Of a stretch of DNA of 64,000 bases, positions 36,148 to 44,822 are shown piece after piece. Source of the DNA: Thermoleophilia bacterium (GTDB taxonomy: Bacteria; Actinomycetota; Thermoleophilia; UBA2241); NCBI GenBank assembly GCA_041393415.1, contig JAWKKE010000001.1, forward strand, positions 980,620 through 1,044,619, written 5' to 3'. Below the pieces are notes generated by a model. That model saw only the letters and a list, made by a program, of their open reading frames with translations, was not told the origin of the DNA and searched no databases. Every line of letters starts with the position of its first letter. Within the stretch, counting starts at the first letter, position 1. A program made the position numbers and the translations under genes.

Positions 36148-37233
36148 GTGAAGTCCGGTGATCGCTTCGGAGCACACAGAGTCATTGAGCCCACTGGAGT
36201 CTTGCCGCAACCGGCACTCCGCATTGACAACACGATGGAAATCTACGACAACGAGATTCTCATCGATGTGGACACGCTGAACATCGACGCGGCGAGTTTC
36301 ACTCAGATCGAGTCAACAGCTGGAAGCGATGTGCGGCGAATGGCGCGAAGGAGCCTTGACATTGTCGCCGCACGAGGAAAGCACCACAATCCAGATACTG
36401 GCTCAGGCGGCATGCTGCTGGGAACGGTAGCAGCTATCGGCCCCAAACTCGCCGACCGACCGCTTCAGGTCGGTGATCGTATAGCGACGCTCGTGTCGCT
36501 CTCGCTCACGCCCCTCAAGATCGACGAAATCGTCGCCATCAACCGAGACACATGCCAGATGACGGTTTCGGCGCAGGCGATCCTCTTTGAAAGCGGGATC
36601 TACGCCAAGATGCCCGACGATTTCGATGAAGCCCTTGCACTGGCGATCCTAGATGTGGCCGGGGCTCCTGCCCAGACGACTCGCCTCTGCCACCCAGGAG
36701 ACACCGTATTCATCATCGGCGCAGGAGGAAAGAGCGGTTTGCTCTGCGCCTATGCAGCGCGCCAACAGGTCGGTGCGTCTGGTCGAGTCATCGGGCTTGT
36801 TCACGGCGACGCAGGCAAGGCTCGGCTCGAACGCACGGGGTTCTGCGACACCGTCCTTCAGGGCAACGCCACGGATCAGCTTGCCGTATACCTCGCCGTT
36901 CATGACGCCACGAACAGCATGATGGCTGACCTCACCATCAACTGCGTGGACGTGCCTGACACGGAGATGGCATCGATACTGGCGACCAAGGACAGCGGGA
37001 CAGTGTACTTCTTCAGCATGGCAACAAGCTTCACTGCCGCCGCCTTGGGAGCCGAAGGCATCGGTGCGGACACAACCATGCTCATTGGCAACGGGTACAC
37101 GAAGAATCACGCGGAAACCGCTCTCAACAGCGTGCGACAGAGCACAATTCTGCGCGAAGTCTTCGAGGAGACGTACGCGACCGGTGCCGGCGTGGCCGAG
37201 CCGGTGGGGCTGCGAGCGAACGATCCAAGATAG
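36148..37233 (+). CDS. kdd: L-erythro-3,5-diaminohexanoate dehydrogenase
   Basis: 361 residues, matching Kdd length (about 345). The N-terminus has GAHRVIEPTGVLPQPA and LNIDAASF, and a dinucleotide site sits at VFIIGAGGKSGLL (about residue 190). The closest families are Kdd and ornithine-pathway 2,4-diaminopentanoate dehydrogenase; the former fits because the neighbours are KamDE. It oxidises 3,5-diaminohexanoate to 3-keto-5-aminohexanoate with NAD+. GTG 36148 follows GAGGAGG. The operon ends after it with a short GC hairpin before the parS sites. Confidence 0.88.
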   Translation: MKSGDRFGAHRVIEPTGVLPQPALRIDNTMEIYDNEILIDVDTLNIDAASFTQIESTAGSDVRRMARRSLDIVAARGKHHNPDTGSGGMLLGTVAAIGPKLADRPLQVGDRIATLVSLSLTPLKIDEIVAINRDTCQMTVSAQAILFESGIYAKMPDDFDEALALAILDVAGAPAQTTRLCHPGDTVFIIGAGGKSGLLCAYAARQQVGASGRVIGLVHGDAGKARLERTGFCDTVLQGNATDQLAVYLAVHDATNSMMADLTINCVDVPDTEMASILATKDSGTVYFFSMATSFTAAALGAEGIGADTTMLIGNGYTKNHAETALNSVRQSTILREVFEETYATGAGVAEPVGLRANDPR

Positions 37234-37272
37234 CGCTCGCTCGAAGGCCGAAGCGACAAGCGCAACGTGATC

Positions 37273-37288
37273 CGCCCCATTTGGGGCG
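37273..37288. terminator. short GC hairpin after kdd
   Basis: CGCCCC and GGGGCG flank an ATTT loop, 40 bases after the kdd stop and 5 bases before the first parS site. There is no T-tract, so termination here is only a possibility. Confidence 0.3.
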
Positions 37289-37292
37289 ACAG

Positions 37293-37308
37293 TGTTTCAC
37301 GTGAAACA
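37293..37308. other. parS centromere site (consensus)
   Basis: TGTTTCACGTGAAACA is a perfect 16-base palindrome identical to the widely conserved bacterial parS consensus. ParB, encoded at 24.0-25.0 kb, is expected to load here as a CTP-bound clamp. It lies between kdd and the ureohydrolase gene, about 16 kb from the proposed oriC. Confidence 0.93.
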
Positions 37309-37400
37309 GGACTGCCAACGCTTCAGTGACGTACGAGACGCGCATCACCTGTGTGCACCCAGTCGTCGCCGACCACAGAGGCTCGTCGGCACAGCAGATG

Positions 37401-37430
37401 GGAGCGACGTTTCACGTGAAACGTCGCTCC
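37401..37430. other. second parS site within a 30-base perfect palindrome
   Basis: The core CGTTTCACGTGAAACG at 37408-37423 is a parS sequence with CG instead of TG/CA ends, extended by seven matched bases on each side to a perfect 30-base inverted repeat. Its left half of the core supplies the TGA stop of the ureohydrolase gene. The 99-base gap to the first site is in the range of paired parS sites. Confidence 0.88.
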
Positions 37431-38557
37431 CCACCGCTCGCCGAATCCACACCGCCACCACGTCCGTGCGACCGTTCGGGCCGTTGGATGGCTATGCCAG
37501 CCACCACCTCGAGGGCGGCCCGGGCACACAGCTGACTAAGATGACCCTGGAGATCGTATCGCGGTGCCAGGCAGCAGATATCAAACCCTGCCACGCGACT
37601 TGAGCTCAGAATCCGCAGAGCACGGATGACTTCGCGGGCGCTCAAACCCGCCGGGTCAGGATACTTCTGACCACCGTGCGCAGGGTCCACAACATCAATG
37701 TCGAGTGACACATACACCCCCTCAGTCCCCGCGCTGGCCAGCTCGATGGCCTCCTGCGCCACACACGCGATGCCCATCTCGTCAACGTCCGCCATCGTGT
37801 AGTACGTGATGCCCAGCTCTTCCGCCACATAGCGGTCCGAGAGCGACTCGCGCCCGCCGCGCACGCCGATCAATACAAATTGCGCCGGGTCAACGATCCC
37901 GAGTTCGAAGGCTCGAGCCCACTGAGACCCTGCCCAGTACTTCGGCTCTAGACTGAGATCGAAGTGGGAATCTAGCGCGACGATACCGAGCTTCCCTGAC
38001 AGTTGACCCGCGAGCACCTGCAGCACGGGAATCGGTACCGCGTGATCGCCACCGAAGACGATCGGAACCGCACCGACCGCGAGTATGTCCGCGATCTTGT
38101 CATGCGCGCGCACGAACGTCGCCTCCACGTCACCAGGCACAACACTCACGTCACCGTAGTCAACTAGTCGGAGTCGATCCATAATCACGGCATCCCGGCC
38201 CGCCTCGGGAACGTAGCCGCGGCCATGCCTGAGTGAATAGAAGACCGAGTACTTTCGTATGGCCGAAGGTCCCTCGTCCGCGCCCGAACGGTAGTAGATG
38301 CTTCCCTCCGGAGCAGGCGCCGCGAGTGGCGGAGCGTAGGTGACCGGATCCAAGATCTTCACACCCTCGTATGGGATGCCCAACACAACGGCATGAGCCC
38401 CGGCCAGTCCCTGCCGGTGGTGAGCCAGTGGGGCCTCCATGAACGTTGGCACATCGTCACGGAGAATCGCGGCCATCGAACGTTCCGGTCGTCCATCGCT
38501 CGCCTCTGCGCGAGCCGCGCCGCGGCTCCAGGCCGCCCTCAGCTCGTTGACTTCCAT
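37412..38557 (-). CDS. ureohydrolase (agmatinase/arginase family)
   Basis: 381 residues. Binuclear manganese motifs are present: GGDHAVP, DSHFDLS (usually DAHxD) and SLDIDVVDPAHGG. It should hydrolyse a guanidino compound such as agmatine, guanidinobutyrate or proclavaminate-type amide; the substrate is not clear because the N-terminal 95 residues, with ILDPVTYAPPLAAPAPEGSIYYRSGADEGP (core: YYRSGADEGP), differ from standard agmatinases. ATG 38557 has GGAGGTGGG upstream. Its last residues ERRFT and stop are encoded by the second parS palindrome, so the gene end overlaps a centromere element. Confidence 0.85.
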   Translation of the reverse strand: MEVNELRAAWSRGAARAEASDGRPERSMAAILRDDVPTFMEAPLAHHRQGLAGAHAVVLGIPYEGVKILDPVTYAPPLAAPAPEGSIYYRSGADEGPSAIRKYSVFYSLRHGRGYVPEAGRDAVIMDRLRLVDYGDVSVVPGDVEATFVRAHDKIADILAVGAVPIVFGGDHAVPIPVLQVLAGQLSGKLGIVALDSHFDLSLEPKYWAGSQWARAFELGIVDPAQFVLIGVRGGRESLSDRYVAEELGITYYTMADVDEMGIACVAQEAIELASAGTEGVYVSLDIDVVDPAHGGQKYPDPAGLSAREVIRALRILSSSRVAGFDICCLAPRYDLQGHLSQLCARAALEVVAGIAIQRPERSHGRGGGVDSASGGERRFT

Positions 38558-38587
38558 GCACCCACCTCCGTCGCAGGGCGTAGCGAC

Positions 38588-38616
38588 TTGCCCAACGCCT
38601 CCGAATACCGTATAAG
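38588..38616 (+). promoter_or_regulatory. sigma-70-type promoter for tRNA-Ala
   Basis: TTGCCC at 38588-38593 and TATAAG at 38611-38616 with 17 bases between, ending 26 bases before the tRNA. Spacing is ideal for a housekeeping sigma factor. Confidence 0.6.
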
Positions 38617-38642
38617 TAGAGTTCCCGTGGGGGTCCTATCGT

Positions 38643-38718
38643 GGGGCATTAGCTCAGCTGGGAGAGCGCCTGGATCGCACCCAGGAGGTCAGCGGTTCGA
38701 TTCCGCTATGCTCCACCA
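38643..38718 (+). tRNA. tRNA-Ala (anticodon CGC)
   Basis: 76 bases with a full cloverleaf: acceptor GGGGCAT pairing with ATGCTCC, D arm GCTC/GAGC, anticodon stem CCTGG/CCAGG around loop ATCGCAC (anticodon CGC), and T arm AGCGG/CCGCT with TTCGATT. The CCA end is encoded. The CGC anticodon reads GCG, a frequent codon at this GC content. Its last 13 bases overlap the end of hypA on the opposite strand. Confidence 0.95.
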
Positions 38719-39086
38719 TCTCTTCCCTGCTCGCCCTCATCATCGATCGCAATATCCGTGAGCTGGACCATTGGCGCCTCCTGGTCGGGAATCACGGTGG
38801 GCGACCCGCAAGCCGGACAAGCCCCATACCGCTCGCTCAACGGGAACACCGCGCCGCAACTGAGACATCGGCCATCGACCAGGGTGTGCGCCACGTGGAG
38901 GCGCGCTCCGCGCAGGAGTGCGGACTCATCCACCAGCATCTCAAAGTACATGGCCAGAGCCTCTTCGGTGAAATCGGCGGCGCTGGTCATTGTCACGTAG
39001 ATATCACTCACACGCTCCGCACCGTGCTCACGAGCCACCATGGCCGCCCGATCAAGTATCCCTTGTGTAATGCCAAGCTCATGCAT
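38706..39086 (-). CDS. hypA: hydrogenase maturation nickel metallochaperone HypA
   Basis: 126 residues. Begins MHELGITQGIL: the Met-His of MHE binds nickel in HypA/HybF. The zinc site is CLSCG followed 12 residues on by CPACGS. It inserts nickel into [NiFe]-hydrogenase or passes it to urease. The C-terminal about 15 residues past the family end (GDEGEQGRDGGA-like) overlap the tRNA-Ala gene on the other strand by 13 bases. ATG 39086 gives the family N-terminus; a longer frame upstream is not needed. No hydrogenase genes are in the window. Confidence 0.9.
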   Translation of the reverse strand: MHELGITQGILDRAAMVAREHGAERVSDIYVTMTSAADFTEEALAMYFEMLVDESALLRGARLHVAHTLVDGRCLSCGAVFPLSERYGACPACGSPTVIPDQEAPMVQLTDIAIDDEGEQGRDGGA

Positions 39087-39158
39087 GCCCTGTTCCCTTC
39101 GCCACTCATCACGGCACAACTTGATGACCATTCCACGCCGAGCTCGCCGCTCTCAGAT

Positions 39159-39563
39159 TCAACCCGCCGTGGCGCGACGGTGTCGAGGCCACCTTTCGAT
39201 TGGGGGATGCATCTCGGTGAACTGATGAACGGGTTTCGTGCGGGCAGCAGGCAGAAGAACCAGACGTGATCCCGCATCAAGCGTCAGCGCCCCGCGAGAG
39301 AAGTACGCCAGCGCACTCACCACTGCGACGGCATCCGAACCGCCGCCGAGCTCAGTGACACTCAGGAAGCCATTCGCACTCAGGCGCTTGATCGCCGCGT
39401 CCAAACGACCCCAAGCCAGAAGCACGAACAACCCGTTAACGGCGAGCCGCAGACTGCGAGCATCGCCACCCAGGACTCGGCCACGCCCAGAACGACCCAC
39501 CAGCGAAAATTCCTCGCCGCGACAGCGCTCAGCCTCACCCTTCATGACTTCCACCGACAACAT
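39159..39563 (-). CDS. hypothetical protein
   Basis: 134 residues, no family recognised. ATG 39563 is preceded by GGAAGGGG with good spacing, which argues for translation. The sequence has mixed hydrophobic stretches (LRLAVNGLFVLLAWGRLDAA, VAVVSALAYFSRGALTL) that could form one fold domain, with no clear membrane span or signal peptide. Its stop is 72 bases from the hypA start, on the same strand. A function cannot be named. Confidence 0.5.
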   Translation of the reverse strand: MLSVEVMKGEAERCRGEEFSLVGRSGRGRVLGGDARSLRLAVNGLFVLLAWGRLDAAIKRLSANGFLSVTELGGGSDAVAVVSALAYFSRGALTLDAGSRLVLLPAARTKPVHQFTEMHPPIERWPRHRRATAG

Positions 39564-39919
39564 GTATCCCCTTCCAGCTCAGCGTCCACCTAGTTTAGTC
39601 TCTCGGTCGGCGGCGGACTAGCCGCTGAGCCGCCTGCGAAGAGGCTTTCGCCAGCGGCACGAGCACCCGTCACGCCGCGTTGCTGCCAGAATCGGCATAC
39701 GCTCGGAGAATACGCCCAGAGATCCCTTTCGAGAGTGGTCGAGTCAGTCATCAGAGCCTCGCGGCACTCGACACCGACGCGCCCCTAGGCTCAGCCGTCC
39801 CGACCTGTGGGCACCAGCTCCTCTCGAGAAGCAGGGCATTGAATTGGAGAGCGCGGCAGATGCGAAACTGACCGACAACGCTTAGCGTCACGCGATGAGT
39901 CGCGACCCGGAAGCCTCGT
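39564..39919. other. 356-base stretch with no recognised gene
   Basis: Between the hypothetical gene and trpS on the minus strand. No complete reading frame with a credible start, no tRNA, and no long inverted repeat was found. A promoter for the leftward genes probably lies here, but no -35/-10 pair stands out. A small RNA cannot be excluded. Confidence 0.4.
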
Positions 39920-40972
39920 CTATCTCGGTCGAGGCACCAAGCCGAGACGTTCGCGCACTTTCCCGAGCGTACGCTCCGCGATGGCCTCCGCACGCTCAGC
40001 ACCGTCCTTCAAGACAGCGAGCGTGTACGCCTTGTCTGCTTCCAGTTCGCGGATGCGCTCCTGCATCGGCGCCAAGGCGGCAATGACGACTTCCGCGAGA
40101 TCGCTCTTGAACTCGGCGTAGCCTCGACCCTCGTAACGCCCGGCTACGATATCGACCGTTTCGCCCGCAAGGACGCTGTAGATACCCAGGAGATTTGTGA
40201 GCGCAGGCTTGTCCGGACCTGGCACAACCTCGCCGCCCGAGTCCGTCACTGCCCGGCGGATCTTACGGCGAATAACGTCTGGAGCATCCATGAGCGCAAT
40301 GTAGCTATTGGCCGAGCCCGCGCTCTTGCTCATCTTCCTGCGTGGGTCGTCGAGCGACATAACGCGAGCGCCGACTGAGCGGATCACCGGCTTCGGAACC
40401 ACGAGCGCCTTCCCGAACGCATTGTTGAAGCGCTCCGCCAAGTCGCGTGTGAGCTCCACGTGTTGCTTCTGATCCTCTCCCACCGGGACCTCGTCCGCAC
40501 GATAGAGCAAGATGTCGCTAGCCATGAGAACCGGGTAGTCGAAGAGACCGACCGGGATGCTTTCGCCCTCGCCACCGCCAGTCTTATCCTTGAACTGGGT
40601 CATGCGACGAAGCTCACCCATATACGCGATCGTATTTAGGATCCAAGCAAGCTCGCTGTGAGCAGGCACGTGACTCTGCACGAAGACGATCGAGCGCTTC
40701 GGATCGAGACCCGCGGCCAGAAACAGGTTGGCGAGATCCATCGTCGCCCGCCGGAGTTCTGCCCGCTGTTGACGCACAGTGATCGCATGAAGGTCGACCA
40801 CGCAGTAGACGCACTCATGGCTCTCCTGCATCTGAACCCAGTTGTACAGCGCGCCCAGGTAGTTGCCGAGATGCAACGACCCAGAGGGCTGGATACCACT
40901 GAACACACGTGGCCGTCGTTCCACGATCGGAGTCGCAGCGTCTGCGCTAGTTGTCGCTGATGGGTGTGTCAC
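39920..40972 (-). CDS. trpS: tryptophanyl-tRNA synthetase
   Basis: 350 residues, class I synthetase. The HIGH-like motif reads SGSLHLGNYLGA, and KMSKSAGS is the KMSKS loop. SGIQPSG at the N-terminus and GEDQKQHVELTRDLAERFN match TrpRS. It charges tRNA-Trp in the cytoplasm. The GTG start at 40972 is divergent from the hydroxypyruvate reductase gene. No T-box leader is seen upstream. Confidence 0.95.
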   Translation of the reverse strand: MTHPSATTSADAATPIVERRPRVFSGIQPSGSLHLGNYLGALYNWVQMQESHECVYCVVDLHAITVRQQRAELRRATMDLANLFLAAGLDPKRSIVFVQSHVPAHSELAWILNTIAYMGELRRMTQFKDKTGGGEGESIPVGLFDYPVLMASDILLYRADEVPVGEDQKQHVELTRDLAERFNNAFGKALVVPKPVIRSVGARVMSLDDPRRKMSKSAGSANSYIALMDAPDVIRRKIRRAVTDSGGEVVPGPDKPALTNLLGIYSVLAGETVDIVAGRYEGRGYAEFKSDLAEVVIAALAPMQERIRELEADKAYTLAVLKDGAERAEAIAERTLGKVRERLGLVPRPR

Positions 40973-41101
40973 GGGCGTGGAGTCTATCCGAGCCAGCTGG
41001 CCGTGGCCACCTCATCGGAACCGTCAGTGGCATATGGTACGCTCAGCGGCCTTGAGATGCGTTTCCGGCCGCGTCGACCTCTGGCGCTTGGAGGACCCGC
41101 G

Positions 41102-42268
41102 ATGTGCAAGATAGCCCCTACCATCGTCAATCCTGCCGGCCGCTTCCGCGTCGTTGTCACGAAACGCCTTCCGGGGTCCCGATGGCAGGAGGTCCTCGTC
41201 GCAGCAGACTGTCGACTGGAGATCCTCAACGGACAGGACACCCTTCGAGAGGAACAGTTGGTGCAGGTGATTGGCGAACGCTGCGCCGCAGTCATCAGTC
41301 AGCTTACCGAGGAGTGGACCGCACCCGTGCTGGATGCGCTGGCCTCTGCTGGCGGCAAGATAATCAGTGCATACGCCGTCGGCCACGACAACATCGATGT
41401 CGCAGCGGCAACACGCCTGGGATTGGCAGTCGGCAACACGCCAGGCGTGCTGACCGAGGCTACCGCCGAGATGGCGGTGGCCCTCACGTTTTCCGCCGCG
41501 CGGAGGATCGTGCACGCCGACGAGTGGGTGCGAGGAGGACAATTCCAAGGCTGGCAACCCACGATGATGCTGGGCGACCTGCTTTGGAGAAAGACACTCG
41601 GCGTCATTGGTGCCGGCCGTATCGGCAGCGCCTACTCGCGCATGATGGTCGAGGGGCACAAGATGAACCTCCTCTACGCAAGCAGGCGACCTAATCGAGA
41701 GCTCGAACGCCGCGTTGCTGCCTACAACGCCTGCCTCACCTCCCTCGGCGACGACCCCGTGTCTGTCGCGCGCGCAACGAGCCTCGACGAACTCCTCCGG
41801 GAGGCGGACGTCGTCAGTCTACACGTTCCGCTAAGCGATGAGACGCGCCACCTCATCGGCGCGCGTCAACTGGCAGAGATGAAGCCGACAGCAATTCTCG
41901 TCAACACAAGCCGAGGCCCCGTCATCGACGAGGCCGCACTCGTTGACCACTGCCGCCAGTGCCCCTCATTCCACGCCGCACTTGATGTCTTCGAGGAAGA
42001 GCCCGCGCTTCATCCCGGACTAGACCGCCTCGAGAACGTAGTGCTCACGCCCCACCTTGGCTCAGCCACAAGCTGGACTCGCGAGGGTATGGCTGCGCTG
42101 GCAGCCCTCAACGTCGTCGCGGTTCTTCACGAGTGGCCGGCATGGCATCACGCCGACGCCCTCGACGACGTGATGCCCTTCCTAGCACAGCATCCCCCAA
42201 AGGCCGCTCCAAGCTTGGTGAACGCAGAACAGCTGGGCCTTGGGCATCTTTCGCCATACTCGCCATAG
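41102..42268 (+). CDS. D-isomer 2-hydroxyacid dehydrogenase, plant-type NADH hydroxypyruvate/glyoxylate reductase
   Basis: 388 residues. NAD site GVIGAGRIGSAYSRMMVEG, substrate-binding VGNTPGVLTEATAEMA, catalytic Arg in VNTSRGPVIDEAAL, Glu in DVFEEEP and His in LTPHLGSATSWTREGMAAL. Many of these blocks (MMVEG plus KMNLLY, TREGMAALAALNV, PSLVNAEQLGL at the end) closely resemble the plant peroxisomal HPR1 enzyme, which reduces hydroxypyruvate with NADH; I rely on memory of the plant sequence for this. ATG 41102 is chosen because GGAGGA lies upstream and the N-terminus then aligns with plant HPR. Divergent from trpS; converges with gyrA. Confidence 0.85.
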   Translation: MCKIAPTIVNPAGRFRVVVTKRLPGSRWQEVLVAADCRLEILNGQDTLREEQLVQVIGERCAAVISQLTEEWTAPVLDALASAGGKIISAYAVGHDNIDVAAATRLGLAVGNTPGVLTEATAEMAVALTFSAARRIVHADEWVRGGQFQGWQPTMMLGDLLWRKTLGVIGAGRIGSAYSRMMVEGHKMNLLYASRRPNRELERRVAAYNACLTSLGDDPVSVARATSLDELLREADVVSLHVPLSDETRHLIGARQLAEMKPTAILVNTSRGPVIDEAALVDHCRQCPSFHAALDVFEEEPALHPGLDRLENVVLTPHLGSATSWTREGMAALAALNVVAVLHEWPAWHHADALDDVMPFLAQHPPKAAPSLVNAEQLGLGHLSPYSP

Positions 42269-42341
42269 CATTGGGACGCCGACACCCGCAGCACTACGGC
42301 GTGTCGCGCGATACGGAGGGCAAAGACAGTCGAGCGCGAGA

Positions 42342-44822
42342 TCAGTCTGCGTCGATTTCCTCGGTCGTGGCGCCACTCTCGCTGACGACCATGCGCGCCA
42401 CTGCACTCACGACGTCACCTTCGCGCATGTTCATGACCCTTACACCCTGAGTCGCGCGCCCGTGGCGACTGATTCCGTCCGCACGTACCCGAATCACGAC
42501 GCCGTCGCGACTCTGCAGCATGATCTCGTGATTGTCGCGTACCACCCGAACGCCGGCTAGATAGCCCTTGCGGTCGGTGAGCGCGATGGTTCGGACACCG
42601 ATTCCGCCCCGACCGGTGAGTCGATACTCGCTCAGCGGTGTGCGCTTGCCGAACCCGTTCTCGGTAATCACAAAGAGTTCACTGTCGTCACGCGCGATAT
42701 CCATCGCGATCACCTCATCCGCCGGCCGAAGCCGCATGCCTAGAACGCCCGATGCGTCTCTGCCCATGGCCCGGACCTCTCGTTCGTGAAAACGGATTGC
42801 CTGGCCGAAGCGGCTCACCATGATCACGTCGTCGTCGCCCGACGTGTGTCGCACCGCAAGCAGTTCATCGCCATCGCGAATGTCGATGGCGATGATCCCG
42901 TCGCTCTTACGAGGCGTGTTGTAAGCGGAGAAGAGTGTCTTCTTGATGACGCCTTGCCGCGTACCGAAGATCAGATACTTGCCCTCACTCTCGTCGAATT
43001 CACGAGTCGCGATGACGGCGCACACCCTCTCGTCATTCACGAGCGGCAGAAGGTTCAAGACATGCTTGCCCTTGGCGTTGCGACCGGCCAGCGGCAGTTC
43101 GTGTACCTTGAGGCGATACACCTTCCCTACACTCGTGAAGAAGAGCAGGAAGTGGTGCGTACTCGTAATGAAGAGGTGCTCGACCTCGTCTTCTTCTTTC
43201 AACTCCATGCCCGATACGCCGACACCGCCTCGCTTCTGTTGGCGATAGGTCGCAACAGGGAGGCGCTTGATGTAGCCCGTCTTGGTGATAGTGATCGCCA
43301 TCTGTTCCTCGGCGATCAGATCCTCGAGCTCCAGCTCGCCTTCGTCGGGAACGATTTCTGTGCGCCGATCGTCCGCGTAGAGCCGCTTGACCTCGAGGAG
43401 TTCAGTCTTGATGACGCCGTAGATCGAGGCCTCACTGCCGAGAAGCTCTCTGAGCTCCCTGATCCTTGCCAGGAGTCCCCGATGCTCCTCAACGACCTTG
43501 TCGCGCTCGAGACTCGTCAGCTTCTGGAGACGCAGATCGAGGATGGCCTGCGCCTGAGGCCGAGTGAGCTCGAATGTGTCCACGAGGGCGTCACGCGCAG
43601 AATCCACGTCTGCCGCCCGCCGGATCATCGCTATGACCTGGTCGAGATGATCCAGAGCAACGAGGAGACCCTCCAGAATGTGTGCGCGCGTTTCGGCCTT
43701 ATTGAGCTCGAACTTCGTGCGCCGGATGATGATCTCCTTCTGGAAGGCGATCCACGACTTGAGCATCTCCGGCAGTGTGAGAGTGCGCGGCACACCACCC
43801 ACCAGCGCAATATTGATGACCCCAAAGGTCGTCTGCATCTGTGTGTGTTTGTAGAGCTTGTTGAGCACGACCATGGGCACCGCGTCGCGACGCAACTCGA
43901 TCACCAGGCGCATTCCTGAGCGATCCGACTCGTTGCGCAGGTCGCTGATCTCCGTGATCTTCTTCTGCTTGACCAACTCCACAATGCTCTCGATGAGCGC
44001 CGCTCGGTTGACCTGGTAGGGCAATTCCGTGACGACGATGGCGGAGCGATTTCCCTTGAGCTGCTCCGTGTGCGCTTTCGCGCGTACTCGCACACGTCCG
44101 CGGCCGGTACGGTACGCATCCTTGAACCCACCTGTCCCAAGAATGAGACCGCCGGTAGGGAAGTCCGGACCTTTGATGTGCTTCATCAGGTCGTCTGCTG
44201 TCGCCTCAGGGTCCTCGAGAAGCGACACGACCGCGTCGACCACCTCACCGAGATTGTGCGGCGGAATATTCGTCGCCATGCCGACGGCGATTCCCGAGGC
44301 GCCATTGACCATCAGGTTCGGCATGCGACTCGGCAGAACCGTCGGCTCTCGGCGAGTCTCGTCGTAGTTGGGCATCCAGTCGACCGTACTGGCGTCGATG
44401 TCCCGCAGCATTTCGACGGCGATCTTGCTGAAACGAGCCTCGGTGTACCTCATCGCGGCCGGCGAATCCCCTTCCACCGAGCCGAAGTTCCCCTGTCCAT
44501 CAACCAACGGATAGCGCATGTTGAAGTCCTGCGCCATGCGGACGAGGGTGGGATAGATGACGGCCTCTCCGTGCGGGTGATAGTTACCGGAGGTGTCACC
44601 GGCGATCTTGGCGCACTTGCGGTGCTGCTTGTTTGGTGCCAAGCCAAGATCGTTCATCGCCACCAGAATGCGGCGTTGACTAGGCTTGAGACCATCGCGC
44701 ACGTCCGGGAGGGCACGATCCACAATCACGCTCATCGCGTAGTCGATGAACGACGAGCGCATCTCCTCTTCGAGCTCGATCGGCTCGATCTTGCCCTCGA
44801 GCGTCTGCAAAGTGTCAGACAT
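42342..44822 (-). CDS. gyrA: DNA gyrase subunit A
   Basis: 826 residues. Winged-helix domain starts IELEEEMRSSFIDYAMSVIVDRALPDVRDGLKP (core: SFIDYAMSVI), with AMNDLG, GDTSGNYHPHGEAVIYPTLVRMAQ including the quinolone-region Ser-Asp pair, and the catalytic Tyr in AMRYTEARF. C-terminal beta-propeller blades follow with RGGIGVRTI and RGGVGVSG repeats (GyrA box-like RRGGVG). With GyrB it introduces negative supercoils. ATG 44822 overlaps the gyrB stop by 8 bases. The C-terminus carries an acidic tail (SGATTEEIDAD). Confidence 0.97.
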   Translation of the reverse strand: MSDTLQTLEGKIEPIELEEEMRSSFIDYAMSVIVDRALPDVRDGLKPSQRRILVAMNDLGLAPNKQHRKCAKIAGDTSGNYHPHGEAVIYPTLVRMAQDFNMRYPLVDGQGNFGSVEGDSPAAMRYTEARFSKIAVEMLRDIDASTVDWMPNYDETRREPTVLPSRMPNLMVNGASGIAVGMATNIPPHNLGEVVDAVVSLLEDPEATADDLMKHIKGPDFPTGGLILGTGGFKDAYRTGRGRVRVRAKAHTEQLKGNRSAIVVTELPYQVNRAALIESIVELVKQKKITEISDLRNESDRSGMRLVIELRRDAVPMVVLNKLYKHTQMQTTFGVINIALVGGVPRTLTLPEMLKSWIAFQKEIIIRRTKFELNKAETRAHILEGLLVALDHLDQVIAMIRRAADVDSARDALVDTFELTRPQAQAILDLRLQKLTSLERDKVVEEHRGLLARIRELRELLGSEASIYGVIKTELLEVKRLYADDRRTEIVPDEGELELEDLIAEEQMAITITKTGYIKRLPVATYRQQKRGGVGVSGMELKEEDEVEHLFITSTHHFLLFFTSVGKVYRLKVHELPLAGRNAKGKHVLNLLPLVNDERVCAVIATREFDESEGKYLIFGTRQGVIKKTLFSAYNTPRKSDGIIAIDIRDGDELLAVRHTSGDDDVIMVSRFGQAIRFHEREVRAMGRDASGVLGMRLRPADEVIAMDIARDDSELFVITENGFGKRTPLSEYRLTGRGGIGVRTIALTDRKGYLAGVRVVRDNHEIMLQSRDGVVIRVRADGISRHGRATQGVRVMNMREGDVVSAVARMVVSESGATTEEIDAD

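Noticed and set aside
42786..43919. 377-codon frame antisense to gyrA
   Set aside because: gyrA has full domain content on the minus strand; the antisense frame has no recognisable motif and is a by-product of high GC.
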